A stretch of DNA of 64,000 nt from an uncultured Prevotellaceae bacterium (GTDB lineage Bacteria; Bacteroidota; Bacteroidia; Bacteroidales; Bacteroidaceae). Positions 8,499 to 17,508 of the stretch are shown here, piece by piece. The notes beneath the pieces are model-generated. The model had not been told where the DNA came from. It ran no database searches and worked only from the letters and a program-made list of their open reading frames with translations. The DNA lies in NCBI GenBank assembly GCA_902778535.1, contig CACYYG010000017.1, forward strand, positions 1 to 64,000. The letters are read 5' to 3'. The first letter of the stretch is position 1. Each line of letters begins with the position of its first letter. A program made the position numbers and the translations under genes.

Positions 8499-9995
8499 AT
8501 GAACAGCAGTAACTATAACCCCGACGTACTGAACTGTATTGCCAACCTCAGCAACGACGAGGTGTTTACGCCTCCCGAACTGGCCAACAAGATGCTCGAC
8601 CTGCTGCCACAGGAGTTGTTCCGCAGTCCGACGACCACCTTCCTCGACCCGTTCACCAAGAGCGGCGTGTTCCTGCGCGAGATTGTGAAACGGCTCGACC
8701 GCGGGCTGGCCGACCAGATACCCGACCGTCAGCAGCGCATCGACCATATCCTGCACCGTCAGGTGTTCGGCATCGCCTGCACGGAACTCACCTCTCTGCT
8801 GGCCCGCCGCTCGGTCTATTGCAGCAAGACGGCTAACGGCAAGTACAGTGTCTCGAAGTTCGACACCCCCGAGGGCAATATTCTCTACCGGAACATCAGC
8901 CACACGTGGGTGAATGGGAAGTGCAAATACTGCGGTGCCAGCCAGGCCGTCTACGACCGCGGCTCCGAGGCAGAGCAATACGCCTACATGTTTATTCACA
9001 CAGATAATCCAAAGAAATTCTTTCCAAGTATGCAATTCGACGTAATCGTAGGCAATCCGCCGTATCAGTTGAGTGACGGTGGAGCACAAGCGAGTGCTAA
9101 GCCCTTGTATCACCTATTTGTAGAGCAGGCAATGAGATTAAATCCAAGATATGTGTCAATGATTATACCTGCAAGGTGGTACTCAGGCGGAAAAGGTTTG
9201 GATGATTACCGTGACACGATGCTAAATGATTCCCGTTTAAGGGTTTTAGTAGATTATTTTGATGCTAACGACTGCTTTCCTGGAATCGATATTTCGGGAG
9301 GAGTTTGCTACTTCTTGTGGGACAAGAATAATAAAGGATTATGCAAGGTTATTAGCATAAGAAAAGAACAAAAAGACGAGATGACTCGCAAGCTGTTGGA
9401 AGAAGGAGCAGATTCATTTATTCGATTTAACCTGGCTATACCGATTCTACGAAAAGTAAAAATAAATGGGGAAAACAACTCATTTGCACAAATTGTTAGT
9501 TCTCGTAAGCCATTCGGTCTTGATACAAAGCCGCAGTTATCAAAACAAGAGAGCCCAAAGCATGTTTTTATCTACGCATATCCAGAAAACGGGTATATAA
9601 AGGCCGAAAATATATCTATAAATAAAAAATGGGTATCGGACCACAAAGTGTTTATATCATATGCTTATGGTGAAAGAGGTGATTTCCCTTATTTTGTGAT
9701 AGGTAAGCCATTCTATGGCGCTCCGAAAACATGCTGCACCGAAACATACCTTGTTATTGGGCCATTTACTTCTCAAATTAAGTGCGAGAACTGTATGTCG
9801 TATATGAAGACAAAATTCTTTAGGTTTTTGGTACTTCTTAAGAAAAATACACAGCACGCAACATCGAAAGTATATTCTTTCGTCCCCCTCCAAGACTTCT
9901 CCCACCCTTGGACTGACGAAATGCTTTACAAGAAATACGGCCTCAACGATGAGGAAATCGCGTTTATAGAGTCAATGATAAGACCCATGGAATGA
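8499..9995 (+). CDS. Eco57I-type adenine-N6 DNA methyltransferase
   Basis: 498 residues. Motifs are EVFTP (21-25), SAM-binding motif I FLDPFTKSGVF (48-58) and catalytic motif IV NPPY (186-189), the set of N6-adenine methyltransferases of the Eco57I/Type I-like group. CxxC at 142-145 may bind zinc. The C-terminal half (about 9050-9880) should be the target-recognition region. That part is clearly AT-rich while the N-terminal half and the last 80 bases are GC-rich, which suggests recombinational replacement of the specificity region. It forms a tight pair with the upstream gene. The GIY-YIG/helicase gene on the same strand 800 bp downstream is the probable restriction partner, separated by a toxin-antitoxin pair on the opposite strand. 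Confidence 0.88.
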   Translation: MNSSNYNPDVLNCIANLSNDEVFTPPELANKMLDLLPQELFRSPTTTFLDPFTKSGVFLREIVKRLDRGLADQIPDRQQRIDHILHRQVFGIACTELTSLLARRSVYCSKTANGKYSVSKFDTPEGNILYRNISHTWVNGKCKYCGASQAVYDRGSEAEQYAYMFIHTDNPKKFFPSMQFDVIVGNPPYQLSDGGAQASAKPLYHLFVEQAMRLNPRYVSMIIPARWYSGGKGLDDYRDTMLNDSRLRVLVDYFDANDCFPGIDISGGVCYFLWDKNNKGLCKVISIRKEQKDEMTRKLLEEGADSFIRFNLAIPILRKVKINGENNSFAQIVSSRKPFGLDTKPQLSKQESPKHVFIYAYPENGYIKAENISINKKWVSDHKVFISYAYGERGDFPYFVIGKPFYGAPKTCCTETYLVIGPFTSQIKCENCMSYMKTKFFRFLVLLKKNTQHATSKVYSFVPLQDFSHPWTDEMLYKKYGLNDEEIAFIESMIRPME

Positions 9996-10003
9996 TGTAC
10001 ATG

Positions 10004-10417
10004 CTACCGCTCTACCCAGTTCACGCACTTGACGCCCGGCATCAAACTAAAGTGCTTCAGGTTGTCCGTTACCACCGTCAACCCATAATGGAGGGCTGTG
10101 GCCCCAATAAGAATATCGAACTGGCCGACTTCGCGGTCAAGGTCTTTTCTGATTTTTTTCAGAGCGCAACGAATCTGGCCATACTCTTCAAACACATCGC
10201 TGATATCGCAAATCGTCACATCGCGCCTAAGTATTTGAGGTTCTTTGATATGACGGTCATAATCACCGCTGTTGATGGCACCATACGTGAGTTCAGCAAG
10301 CGTTACTTCGGAAGCACACAAATTCTTACGTCCAATAGCTCGTGCATGCTCTGGAACTCCGTTCCGCTCATGGAAATATTCTATCCATGTACAAGTGTCA
10401 AGAAGGAATTTCTCCAT
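10004..10417 (-). CDS. PIN-domain toxin (VapC-like ribonuclease)
   Basis: 137 residues with the PIN nuclease acidic residues: D7 in LLDTCTWIEYF, E42 in TLAELTYG, D101 in GQFDILIGATAL and D118 in VVTDNLKHF. PIN toxins of the VapC type cleave tRNA or rRNA. Its ATG overlaps the stop of the upstream antitoxin gene (ATGA at 10414-10417), the usual arrangement of a type II toxin-antitoxin operon. The pair lies on the minus strand between the methyltransferase and helicase genes and converges on the methyltransferase with an 8-bp gap. Confidence 0.9.
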   Translation of the reverse strand: MEKFLLDTCTWIEYFHERNGVPEHARAIGRKNLCASEVTLAELTYGAINSGDYDRHIKEPQILRRDVTICDISDVFEEYGQIRCALKKIRKDLDREVGQFDILIGATALHYGLTVVTDNLKHFSLMPGVKCVNWVER

Positions 10418-10704
10418 CAGTCATCCAAATTGATTTCACGCATAAACTCATTCTTACGGCCATCCTTGATGGCAGCCTCCATGCGGGCAGCATCAGGATC
10501 GTCTTTCCAGCAGCCGCAAAGGCTCCAGAATTCTTTTTCTTTTTCCTCTTCAGTCAGTTCCGGTTCTTCTGCTACTTCCTTGTTCACGACAGAAGTGCTC
10601 AGCATGGCAACAAGCTCCATCTTAACGGTGTCACTCAGGCTTTTCAGCATGTCCCAATATCTGAGGCTGATAGGCGAAGGGGAGGTTAATGACATTCCAT
10701 TCAT
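10417..10704 (-). CDS. Antitoxin partner of the PIN toxin
   Basis: 95 residues from the ATG at 10704. A longer reading starting at 10851 would cross the promoter at 10730-10760 and is rejected. The N-terminal half is helical; the central part is very acidic (VAEEPELTEEEKEKEF), followed by a GCWKDDPDA motif that commonly marks the toxin-binding end of Bacteroidales antitoxins paired with PIN toxins. No clear DNA-binding fold is seen. Identification rests mainly on position and the 4-nt overlap with the toxin gene. Confidence 0.8.
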   Translation of the reverse strand: MNGMSLTSPSPISLRYWDMLKSLSDTVKMELVAMLSTSVVNKEVAEEPELTEEEKEKEFWSLCGCWKDDPDAARMEAAIKDGRKNEFMREINLDD

Positions 10705-10729
10705 CGCATTATTGTTTAGAAATTCGGTG

Positions 10730-10760
10730 CAAATATACGACAAATCAACGAAAGAAACAA
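10730..10760 (-). promoter_or_regulatory. Toxin-antitoxin promoter
   Basis: Minus strand: TTG 10760-10758, 20-nt spacer, TATATTTG 10737-10730. The antitoxin start follows about 26 nt after the -7 element. The region also forms the divergent control region with the helicase gene. Confidence 0.65.
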
Positions 10761-10801
10761 ATGAAAACGATAAAAATCTGTCATCTTCACCACAATAACT
10801 T

Positions 10802-13486
10802 ATGGCAATACAGAATTTACTGAGAAACAAGGTTGACGAGACACCGACCATCTACGCCTATACCCTCCCGGATGTGCCCAAATACCGGGGACTGCTGAAA
10901 GTGGGCTACACATCAAGGCCGGGAACCATCCGTATCAAGGAGCAGGGACATGAGCTGTATCTCGACAAAGAGATTGTACTGAGAAGGAGCTCGATGCGCC
11001 CTGACGGGACATACTTCATGGACAAAGGCGTTGGCGGCGTACATTACTATCTGCGCAAGAACCACATCCCCAACCCATTTGGCGAATGGTTCCGCTGCGA
11101 TGTCAAAGATGTGGAGCGGGCTATCCATGCTGCAATGGAAAGGCGCGACAGCATGACGGACCGCATCTACGATTTCAAGATGCGCCCAGAACAGGCAAAA
11201 GCCGTAAAGGCCACCTCCGACTATCTGACTGCCTTCAAGAAAGACCCGGCGAACCGCGGCCTCGTGCCACACTATCTGTGGAATGCCAAGATGCGCTTTG
11301 GCAAGACTTTTACTACTTATCAGCTGGCGCGGGAGATGGGCTGGACGAAGGTGCTGGTGCTGACCTTCAAGCCGGCCGTGAAGACGGCATGGGAGGAGGA
11401 CCTGCTGACACACAAGGACTTTGAGGGGTGGCAGTTCTGCCAGAAACAGGAGGACAGAGAGTTTAACTACGTCAATGAGAGACGTCCCTTTGTTTGCTTT
11501 GCCTCGTTCCAGGACGTATTGGGCAAGAACAGCATGGGCGGCATCAAGGCTACCAACGAATGGATACAGACGGTGGACTGGGACTGCATCGTGCTCGACG
11601 AATACCACTATGGCGCATGGGGCAAGAACGCCAAGAACTTCTACGACAAGAAAGACCCCGCCCTCCGCCGTGCCGAGGAAATGGGCGAGATGATGGCTGA
11701 GGACGCTGGGTCAAGCCGGGAAATGGAAGCACGCGAGTTGTACGATGAGGGACTGATGCCCCTGCGGACCGGCGCCTTCCTTTACCTGTCGGGCACTCCT
11801 TTCCGTGCTATCTCTACCGGAGAATTCATAGAAGAACAGATTTACAACTGGACCTACTCTGACGAACAGGCGGCAAAAGAGAAGTGGCAAGGCTCCAGCA
11901 ATCCCTACGCACAGTTGCCAAAGATGGTGATGATGACCTACCAGATGCCGATGAGCATCAGCGAGATAGCCTCGCAGGGAGAGTTTGACGAGTTCGACCT
12001 TAACGAGTTTTTCCGTGCCGAGGATGACTACTTTATCCATGAGGAATATGTGCAGAAATGGCTGGACTTGATTCGTGGTTCGTACACAGAAGATATTATC
12101 ACGGAGCTGAAGCAGGGCAGCGAGAAGCCACCAATGCCTTTCTCAGACAGTCGTCTGCTGAGCTACTTGCAGCATACCTACTGGTTCCTGCCCAGCGTGG
12201 CAGCTTGCAAGGCGATGGCAACGCTCTTGCGGAAACGTGCCAACCGCTTCTTTGACGACTATGAAATCATCGTGGCTGCAGGCAGTGAGGCCGGCATGGG
12301 AGCCAAGGCTGTCGCAACTGTTTACGACGCAATGGGCGGCCCTCAGCAGACAAAGACCATCACGCTCTCGTGCGGCAAGCTTTCTACGGGTGTAACCGTG
12401 AAACCATGGACGGGAATCCTGATGCTTCGGAATACCACGTCGCCAGAGACATATTTCCAGGCTGCCTTCCGTGTGCAGTCGCCATGGACAACGAAGAACG
12501 AAGAGGGCGAGGAGGTGATACTCAAGCCCCTTTGCTATGTGTTTGACTTTGCGCCCAATCGTGCCTTACGACAGGTGGAGGAATACAGTTGCCAACTGAA
12601 CGTGGAGGAGAGCAACCCTGAGAAGAAAGTGGCTGAGTTTATCAAGTTCCTGCCCATACTGGCCTACGACGGTTCATCGATGAAGGAGATTGATGCAGCA
12701 GGCGTGCTGGACATGGCCATGAGCGGCACCACGGCCACACTGCTGGCCCGCCGTTGGGAGAGTGCTGTGCTGGTGAATGTGGACAATGCCACCCTGCAGC
12801 GACTGCTGAATAGCCCTGAGGCGATGAAGGCGCTGATGAACATCGAGGGATTCCGCAGTCTGAACGCTGACATCGAGACCATCATCAACAAGTCAGAACA
12901 CGTCAGGCAGACCAAGAAAACAAAAGACCCAGCCGAGATGACGCCTAAGGAGAGAAAAGAGCTGACGGAAGAGGAGAAGGAATACAAGAGCAAACGCAAG
13001 GAGATACAGGAGAAACTCATCAAGTTTGCAACGCGCATTCCCGTATTCATGTATCTCACCGACTATCGTGAGTATAGCTTGATGGATGTGGTCAGACAAT
13101 TGGAACCAGAGCTGTTCCGCAAAGTGACTGGTCTCACGCTGAAGGACTTCGACCTGCTGGTGGGGCTGGGCGTATTCAACCGCGACTTGATGAACGATGC
13201 TGTCTATAAGTTCAAGCGCTACGAGGACGCCTCGCTCGAATATACTGGCATCAACACTCATAGCGGAACCACCATCGGTGGCTGGGATACCGTTAAAGAA
13301 GTGAAAGCCACACCAAAGGAAGCACCCTGGGAACGGCTGAAAGTCGGGGATGAGGTCTCCCACAAGAGTTTCGGAACAGGGCAAGTACTGTCATTGGATG
13401 ACAACTATATCTTCATACAATTCAAGGATCGCGAATCCAAGTTCCTATTCCCCAATGCTTTTGAAAATAAGTATCTCAGCTGTTGA
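10802..13486 (+). CDS. GIY-YIG (T5orf172-type) nuclease fused to SF2 helicase
   Basis: 894 residues. Residues 14-110 resemble a T5orf172 GIY-YIG nuclease (IYAYTLPD then GLLKVGYTSR, about 17-39). A superfamily 2 motor follows with Walker A-type MRFGKT (164-169), DEYH (266-269) as motif II, SGTPF (330-334) and the late motif ETYFQAAFRVQSPW. A highly charged helical stretch lies near 700-745, and a small SH3/tudor-like domain (VGDEVSHKSFGTGQVLSL) closes the protein. Nuclease plus translocase in one chain, together with two methyltransferase-like genes, suggests the restriction component of an R-M or related defence system; this is inference from domains and context. A strong terminator follows. 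Confidence 0.82.
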   Translation: MAIQNLLRNKVDETPTIYAYTLPDVPKYRGLLKVGYTSRPGTIRIKEQGHELYLDKEIVLRRSSMRPDGTYFMDKGVGGVHYYLRKNHIPNPFGEWFRCDVKDVERAIHAAMERRDSMTDRIYDFKMRPEQAKAVKATSDYLTAFKKDPANRGLVPHYLWNAKMRFGKTFTTYQLAREMGWTKVLVLTFKPAVKTAWEEDLLTHKDFEGWQFCQKQEDREFNYVNERRPFVCFASFQDVLGKNSMGGIKATNEWIQTVDWDCIVLDEYHYGAWGKNAKNFYDKKDPALRRAEEMGEMMAEDAGSSREMEARELYDEGLMPLRTGAFLYLSGTPFRAISTGEFIEEQIYNWTYSDEQAAKEKWQGSSNPYAQLPKMVMMTYQMPMSISEIASQGEFDEFDLNEFFRAEDDYFIHEEYVQKWLDLIRGSYTEDIITELKQGSEKPPMPFSDSRLLSYLQHTYWFLPSVAACKAMATLLRKRANRFFDDYEIIVAAGSEAGMGAKAVATVYDAMGGPQQTKTITLSCGKLSTGVTVKPWTGILMLRNTTSPETYFQAAFRVQSPWTTKNEEGEEVILKPLCYVFDFAPNRALRQVEEYSCQLNVEESNPEKKVAEFIKFLPILAYDGSSMKEIDAAGVLDMAMSGTTATLLARRWESAVLVNVDNATLQRLLNSPEAMKALMNIEGFRSLNADIETIINKSEHVRQTKKTKDPAEMTPKERKELTEEEKEYKSKRKEIQEKLIKFATRIPVFMYLTDYREYSLMDVVRQLEPELFRKVTGLTLKDFDLLVGLGVFNRDLMNDAVYKFKRYEDASLEYTGINTHSGTTIGGWDTVKEVKATPKEAPWERLKVGDEVSHKSFGTGQVLSLDDNYIFIQFKDRESKFLFPNAFENKYLSC

Positions 13487-13507
13487 ACAATACACTACGC
13501 TATGCAG

Positions 13508-13545
13508 CAAGCCCTTCAGAACGTTGTTCCGAAGGGCTTGTGTTG
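13508..13545 (+). terminator. Terminator of the helicase gene
   Basis: Perfect 10-bp stem CAAGCCCTTC (13508-13517) with GAAGGGCTTG (13531-13540), plus inner GAAC/GTTC, followed by a GT-rich tail rather than a pure T run. It closes the accessory island before the ribosomal genes. Confidence 0.6.
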
Positions 13546-13581
13546 TTTGGAATAAGTTGGATGTTTGTAAGTTGGCGAGTG

Positions 13582-13845
13582 TTATGCCTCAGCTTCTGGA
13601 ATAACTGAGACGACGCTCTTGTTGTGATAGCCGCGGTGGAAATTCACCGTGCCGTCGATGAGGGCGAACAAAGTGTCATCCTTGCCGATGGCTACGCCAT
13701 TGCCCGGGTTGTGGTGGGTACCACGCTGACGGACGATGATGTTGCCGGCCTTCACCTTCTGGCCTCCCCAGATTTTCACGCCAAGTCGCTGGGCTGCACT
13801 CTCGCGGCCGTTCTTAGAACTACCTACACCTTTTTTATGTGCCAT
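13582..13845 (-). CDS. rpmA: 50S ribosomal protein L27
   Basis: 87 residues, full length, beginning [16 protein letters not shown], the signature N-terminus that reaches the peptidyl transferase centre. It starts directly at MAHKK with no cleavable extension of the Firmicutes type. It is the second gene of the rplU-rpmA operon, 14 nt after rplU. Confidence 0.97.
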   Translation of the reverse strand: MAHKKGVGSSKNGRESAAQRLGVKIWGGQKVKAGNIIVRQRGTHHNPGNGVAIGKDDTLFALIDGTVNFHRGYHNKSVVSVIPEAEA

Positions 13846-13859
13846 AATCCTGTCCTCCT

Positions 13860-14177
13860 TTAAGCGATTACTTGTTTAACTTCTACCTGGGTGAACTGCT
13901 CACGATGGCCATTCTTCTTGCGCGAGTCCTTGCGGCGCTTCATCTTGAAGACGATCACTTTGTCGCCCTTGACCAGCGGGTTCACCACTTCAACTACTAC
14001 CTTTGCGCCCTCTACGGTGGGTGCGCCTACCTTGACAGCGCCGTCGACATCTACGAGCAGCACCTTGTCAAATTCAACAGTCTTGCCTGCCTCCACGTCC
14101 TTGATGTGGTGCACGAAGAGCTTCTTGCCCTCCTCAGCCTTGAACTGCTGACCCTGGATTTCTACAATTGCGTACAT
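13860..14177 (-). CDS. rplU: 50S ribosomal protein L21
   Basis: 105 residues, usual length, beginning [17 protein letters not shown] and containing the conserved [15 protein letters not shown] basic region that binds 23S rRNA. First gene of the rplU-rpmA operon; the -7 element at 14271-14278 gives a leader of roughly 85 nt. Confidence 0.97.
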   Translation of the reverse strand: MYAIVEIQGQQFKAEEGKKLFVHHIKDVEAGKTVEFDKVLLVDVDGAVKVGAPTVEGAKVVVEVVNPLVKGDKVIVFKMKRRKDSRKKNGHREQFTQVEVKQVIA

Positions 14178-14270
14178 TGCTTTTGTTTATTTGTATTTTA
14201 GGGGTTTTTCCGCGAGGCGGCGCACGTCCGTGCACACTTCACCCAGCCTCTACGGACTCAATTCGGGCTG

Positions 14271-14278
14271 CAAAGGTA
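14271..14278 (-). promoter_or_regulatory. rplU-rpmA promoter (-7 element)
   Basis: TACCTTTG on the minus strand (14278-14271). A TTTG lies only 14 nt further upstream, so the -33 element is not certain. Confidence 0.55.
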
Positions 14279-14390
14279 CGCATTTTCGCAGACAAACGCG
14301 TTACACGCTTAGTTTTCGGCTCATCATTTATGATTATTTAACAATATGAGACGGTCAAAAAACTCGTTGTCTTTTTTTTACGAAATAAAT

Positions 14391-14421
14391 TTGGCACTTT
14401 GCACACTTATTTGTAATTTTG
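14391..14421 (+). promoter_or_regulatory. rpiB promoter
   Basis: TTG 14391-14393, 20-nt spacer, TAATTTTG 14414-14421. It rules out the longer rpiB reading from 14346, because transcription should start near 14427. Confidence 0.7.
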
Positions 14422-14453
14422 CATCGGAAATAATGACAAATTCAGCAAAAAAG

Positions 14454-14900
14454 ATGGAAATAAAGACAATTGGGCTGGCCAGCGACCACGCCGGCTTTGC
14501 CCTGAAACAGTTTGTTAAAAAGTACCTTGACGAGAAGGGCTGGGCCTACAAGGACTACGGCACCTACACCGAGGACTCGTGTGACTACAGTGACTTTGGC
14601 CATGCTTTGGCTCGTGGCATCGAAGAGGGTGAAGTGTATCCCGGCATTGCCATCTGCGGAAGCGGCGAGGGCATCAACATGACGCTGAACAAGCATCAAA
14701 GCATCCGCGCTGGCCTCTGCTGGATTCCTGAGATTGCCCACCTCATCCGTCAGCACAACAATGCCAACGTGCTGGTGATGCCCGGCCGCTTCATCGATGA
14801 AGACATGGCCCGCAAGATTATGGACGAATACTTCGCTACTGAGTTTGAAGGCGGCCGCCACCAGAAGAGAATAGATAAAATACCGGTAAAGATGGATTAA
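14454..14900 (+). CDS. rpiB: Ribose-5-phosphate isomerase B
   Basis: 148 residues from ATG 14454 (MEIKTIGLASDHAGF), matching the usual 145-150 residues of RpiB, which interconverts ribose-5-phosphate and ribulose-5-phosphate in the pentose phosphate pathway. D11-H12, the active-site Cys68 in AICGSGEGI and the RQHNNANVLVMPGR segment are present. An ATG at 14433 is an alternative start but would leave almost no leader after the promoter at 14391-14421. A 7-nt tandem array separates it from the MFS gene. Confidence 0.93.
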   Translation: MEIKTIGLASDHAGFALKQFVKKYLDEKGWAYKDYGTYTEDSCDYSDFGHALARGIEEGEVYPGIAICGSGEGINMTLNKHQSIRAGLCWIPEIAHLIRQHNNANVLVMPGRFIDEDMARKIMDEYFATEFEGGRHQKRIDKIPVKMD

Positions 14901-14901
14901 C

Positions 14902-14929
14902 GGTTATTGGTTATTGGTTAACGGTTATT
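14902..14929 (+). repeat. 7-nt tandem array, four units
   Basis: GGTTATT, GGTTATT, GGTTAAC, GGTTATT in exact 7-nt register between the rpiB stop and the MFS start codon (14935). It occupies the place of the ribosome-binding region of the MFS gene. Confidence 0.85.
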
Positions 14930-14934
14930 GAAAA

Positions 14935-16659
14935 ATGTCACAAGCTATACAAAAGACTTTACGTGATTCCGCCGCCATGCGGTGGACCGCCCTGCTGCTC
15001 CTTGCCTTGGGCATGTTCTGCAGCTATATCTTCATGGACATTCTCTCTCCCATCAAGGACCTGATGCTCTCTGAGCGTGGATGGGATTCGACAGCCTTCG
15101 GTACGATGCAAGGCTCAGAGGTGTTCCTCAATGTTTTCGTGTTCTTCCTCATCTTCGCGGGCATCATACTCGACAAGATGGGCGTTCGTTTTACCGCCAT
15201 CCTGTCGGGTGCCGTGATGTTAGTTGGTGCCATTATCAAGTGGTATGCAGTCAGTGAAAGTTTCAAAGGAAGCGGTCTGGAACAGTGGTTTACAGACAAC
15301 CTGAACTATATCCCGGGTTTCGACGAGCTGGGTGTATCGCCTTTCTATGAAGGGATGCCCGCATCAGCCAAGTTTGCTGCCTGTGGCTTCATGATTTTCG
15401 GCTGTGGCTGCGAGATGGCAGGCATTACCGTTTCGCGAGGCATCGTAAAGTGGTTCAAAGGCCGCGAGATGGCTTTGGCTATGGGTTCTGAAATGGCATT
15501 GGCACGCCTGGGTGTTGCCACGTGCATGATTTTCTCGCCGTTCTTTGCCAAACTGGGCGGCAGCGTTAGTGTGAGCCGTTCGGTGGCCTTTGGCGTTGTA
15601 CTCATGTGCATTGCCCTTATCATGTTTATCACCTATTTCTTCATGGACCTCAAGCTTGACTCACAGACCGGTGAGGCTGAGGAGAAAGACGACCCATTCC
15701 GCATTAAGGACTTGGGGCAGATTCTCACCAGCAGTGGTTTCTGGCTTGTGGCTTTGCTCTGCGTACTCTACTATTCTGCCATTTTCCCCTTCCAGAAGTA
15801 CGCCGTGAACATGCTGCAGTGTAACTTGACATTGGAGAAACCCGCTGACACCTCGTTCTGGGCAAGCTCATCAATTACCATCGTACAATATTTAATTATG
15901 CTTGTGGTGGCAGCAGCAGGTTTCGCCAGCAACTTCCAAAAACAGAAGAGTCGCAAATATGCGTTGCTGGGTCTCTCAATTGTTGCACTTGTCACCTATT
16001 GTTTCATGGGTTACATGCGCCAGTCGGCCGAGGCCATCTTTGCTGTCTTCCCACTGTTGGCCGTACTCATCACGCCCATCCTCGGCGGATATGTCGACCA
16101 TAAGGGCAAGGCTGCCTCAATGCTTATTCTGGGCTCGCTGTTGCTGATTGGCTGTCACCTGACGTTTGCTTTCATCCTGCCTATGTTCAAAGGGTCGGCA
16201 GTTGGCGGTGTCGTCATTGCCTATATCACCATTCTGGTGCTCGGTGCTTCGTTCTCATTGGTTCCAGCATCATTGTGGCCTAGCGTACCTAAACTGGTGG
16301 AACAGAAGATTATAGGTTCAGCCTACGCACTTATTTTCTGGATACAGAATATCGGTCTGTGGCTCTTCCCGCTGCTCATTGGCAAGGTGCTCGACAGCAC
16401 CAATCCAGAGTTGGTTGCTAAATTGGATGCAGCCAAGACTGCAGCCAAACAGGCAGTAGATAGCGGAACGATGACGCTACAGCAGTCGCAGCAACAGATT
16501 TCAGAAATTTCCGAACAGATAGCCGTTCAGTATAACTACACCGCCCCATTGGTCATGCTTGCTTGCCTGGGTGTTGCAGCATTTGTGCTGGGATTGGCTC
16601 TGAAGGTGGTTGACCGAAAGAAGAATCTCGGTTTGGAACTGCCAAATATCAAAGAGTAA
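14935..16659 (+). CDS. MFS transporter
   Basis: 574 residues with about 12 predicted transmembrane segments and the MFS loop signature around ILDKMGVRFTAI (after TM2). A long extra hydrophilic stretch near 490-535 (KLDAAKTAAKQAVDSG, repeated Ala/Gln) looks like a coiled coil facing the cytoplasm between the last two membrane segments. It resembles the Bacteroidota proteins related to MFSD1-type dipeptide transporters, but the substrate cannot be read from sequence. The start codon lies 5 nt after the heptamer array; the unrelated secreted-protein gene follows after 27 nt. Confidence 0.85.
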   Translation: MSQAIQKTLRDSAAMRWTALLLLALGMFCSYIFMDILSPIKDLMLSERGWDSTAFGTMQGSEVFLNVFVFFLIFAGIILDKMGVRFTAILSGAVMLVGAIIKWYAVSESFKGSGLEQWFTDNLNYIPGFDELGVSPFYEGMPASAKFAACGFMIFGCGCEMAGITVSRGIVKWFKGREMALAMGSEMALARLGVATCMIFSPFFAKLGGSVSVSRSVAFGVVLMCIALIMFITYFFMDLKLDSQTGEAEEKDDPFRIKDLGQILTSSGFWLVALLCVLYYSAIFPFQKYAVNMLQCNLTLEKPADTSFWASSSITIVQYLIMLVVAAAGFASNFQKQKSRKYALLGLSIVALVTYCFMGYMRQSAEAIFAVFPLLAVLITPILGGYVDHKGKAASMLILGSLLLIGCHLTFAFILPMFKGSAVGGVVIAYITILVLGASFSLVPASLWPSVPKLVEQKIIGSAYALIFWIQNIGLWLFPLLIGKVLDSTNPELVAKLDAAKTAAKQAVDSGTMTLQQSQQQISEISEQIAVQYNYTAPLVMLACLGVAAFVLGLALKVVDRKKNLGLELPNIKE

Positions 16660-16686
16660 ATATTAACCCTCAAAAACAGTAAAACT

Positions 16687-17469
16687 ATGAAGAAACTATT
16701 GGTTATCGCAGCTATGGCTGCCCTCTCTTTGGGTGCACAGGCACAGGAGAGACTTATTCTGAGTACGTATAACGGCACGAATCTGGCCAAGTACGACGGC
16801 AAAGTGTGCAACGTCACCGTCAACCGCTACACCTTTACCGGCTGGAACACTATTGCCCTGCCCTTCTCGATGAGCGAGCAGGAGCTGAACGACGTCTTCG
16901 GCAGCGACTGCCGTCTGGAGCGCCTTATCAGTGCCGAGGACAACGACATGAACGGCGTTACGCTGAACTTCATCGACTGCAAGAAGAACGGTATCGAGGC
17001 CAACACACCCTACATGCTCCACTACACAGGCGAGGCTGGCAACAAGAAGATTGCAAAGCAGGCTGAGGTGACACAAGGCCAGGCTACGCTGGTTTTCACC
17101 ACACAGAGCGGTGAGAAAGTGACGATGGAAGGAGCTCAGACACAGACTGACGGTCAGGGTCTCTATGGCGTGCTGGCTCGCGACAACAGCGAGGTGCGCT
17201 TCGTTTCAGTCGGCGAGGAGAACACCACAGGCTTCTATGCCACACGTTGCTACATCCGTTTGTCGTCTGGCACGAGCAAGCAGCTTACGGCCAATCATTT
17301 AGGATATGGCGAAGCTACCAGCATTAACGCTATCGCCCGTCAGGATGAGCTTGTAGACGTCTACAATATGGCTGGCGCCAAGGTGGCTTCACAGATTCGT
17401 CCTGCTGAAGTGAATCAGCTGCGTCCTGCCATCTACATTGTCAAGGGTCAGAAGATCCTTGTGAAGTGA
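16687..17469 (+). CDS. Secreted protein with C-terminal sorting-like tail
   Basis: 260 residues. A signal peptide (MKKLLVIAAMAALSLGAQAQ) is followed by a beta-rich domain of unknown function (FTGWNTIALPFSMSEQEL). The last 45 residues (VDVYNMAGAKVAS, then AIYIVKGQKILVK) match the C-terminal tails of Prevotella extracellular proteins that are thought to be handled by the type IX secretion system. A cell-surface or secreted role is inferred; no enzymatic motif is visible. Confidence 0.8.
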   Translation: MKKLLVIAAMAALSLGAQAQERLILSTYNGTNLAKYDGKVCNVTVNRYTFTGWNTIALPFSMSEQELNDVFGSDCRLERLISAEDNDMNGVTLNFIDCKKNGIEANTPYMLHYTGEAGNKKIAKQAEVTQGQATLVFTTQSGEKVTMEGAQTQTDGQGLYGVLARDNSEVRFVSVGEENTTGFYATRCYIRLSSGTSKQLTANHLGYGEATSINAIARQDELVDVYNMAGAKVASQIRPAEVNQLRPAIYIVKGQKILVK

Positions 17470-17473
17470 TTTT

Positions 17474-17508
17474 GATTTGAAAATTGAGATTTGAGATTTG
17501 AGATTTAT
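17474..17508 (+). repeat. 7-nt tandem array, five units, left arm of an inverted pair
   Basis: GATTTGA, AAATTGA, GATTTGA, GATTTGA, GATTTAT in exact register, ending inside the ATG of the patatin gene (17507-17509). Its 17490-17507 segment is perfectly complementary over 18 nt to 17568-17585. Confidence 0.9.

Noticed and set aside
9992-10798. 268-codon plus-strand ORF across the toxin-antitoxin genes
   Set aside because: The minus strand encodes a recognisable PIN toxin with overlapping antitoxin; the plus frame has no features.
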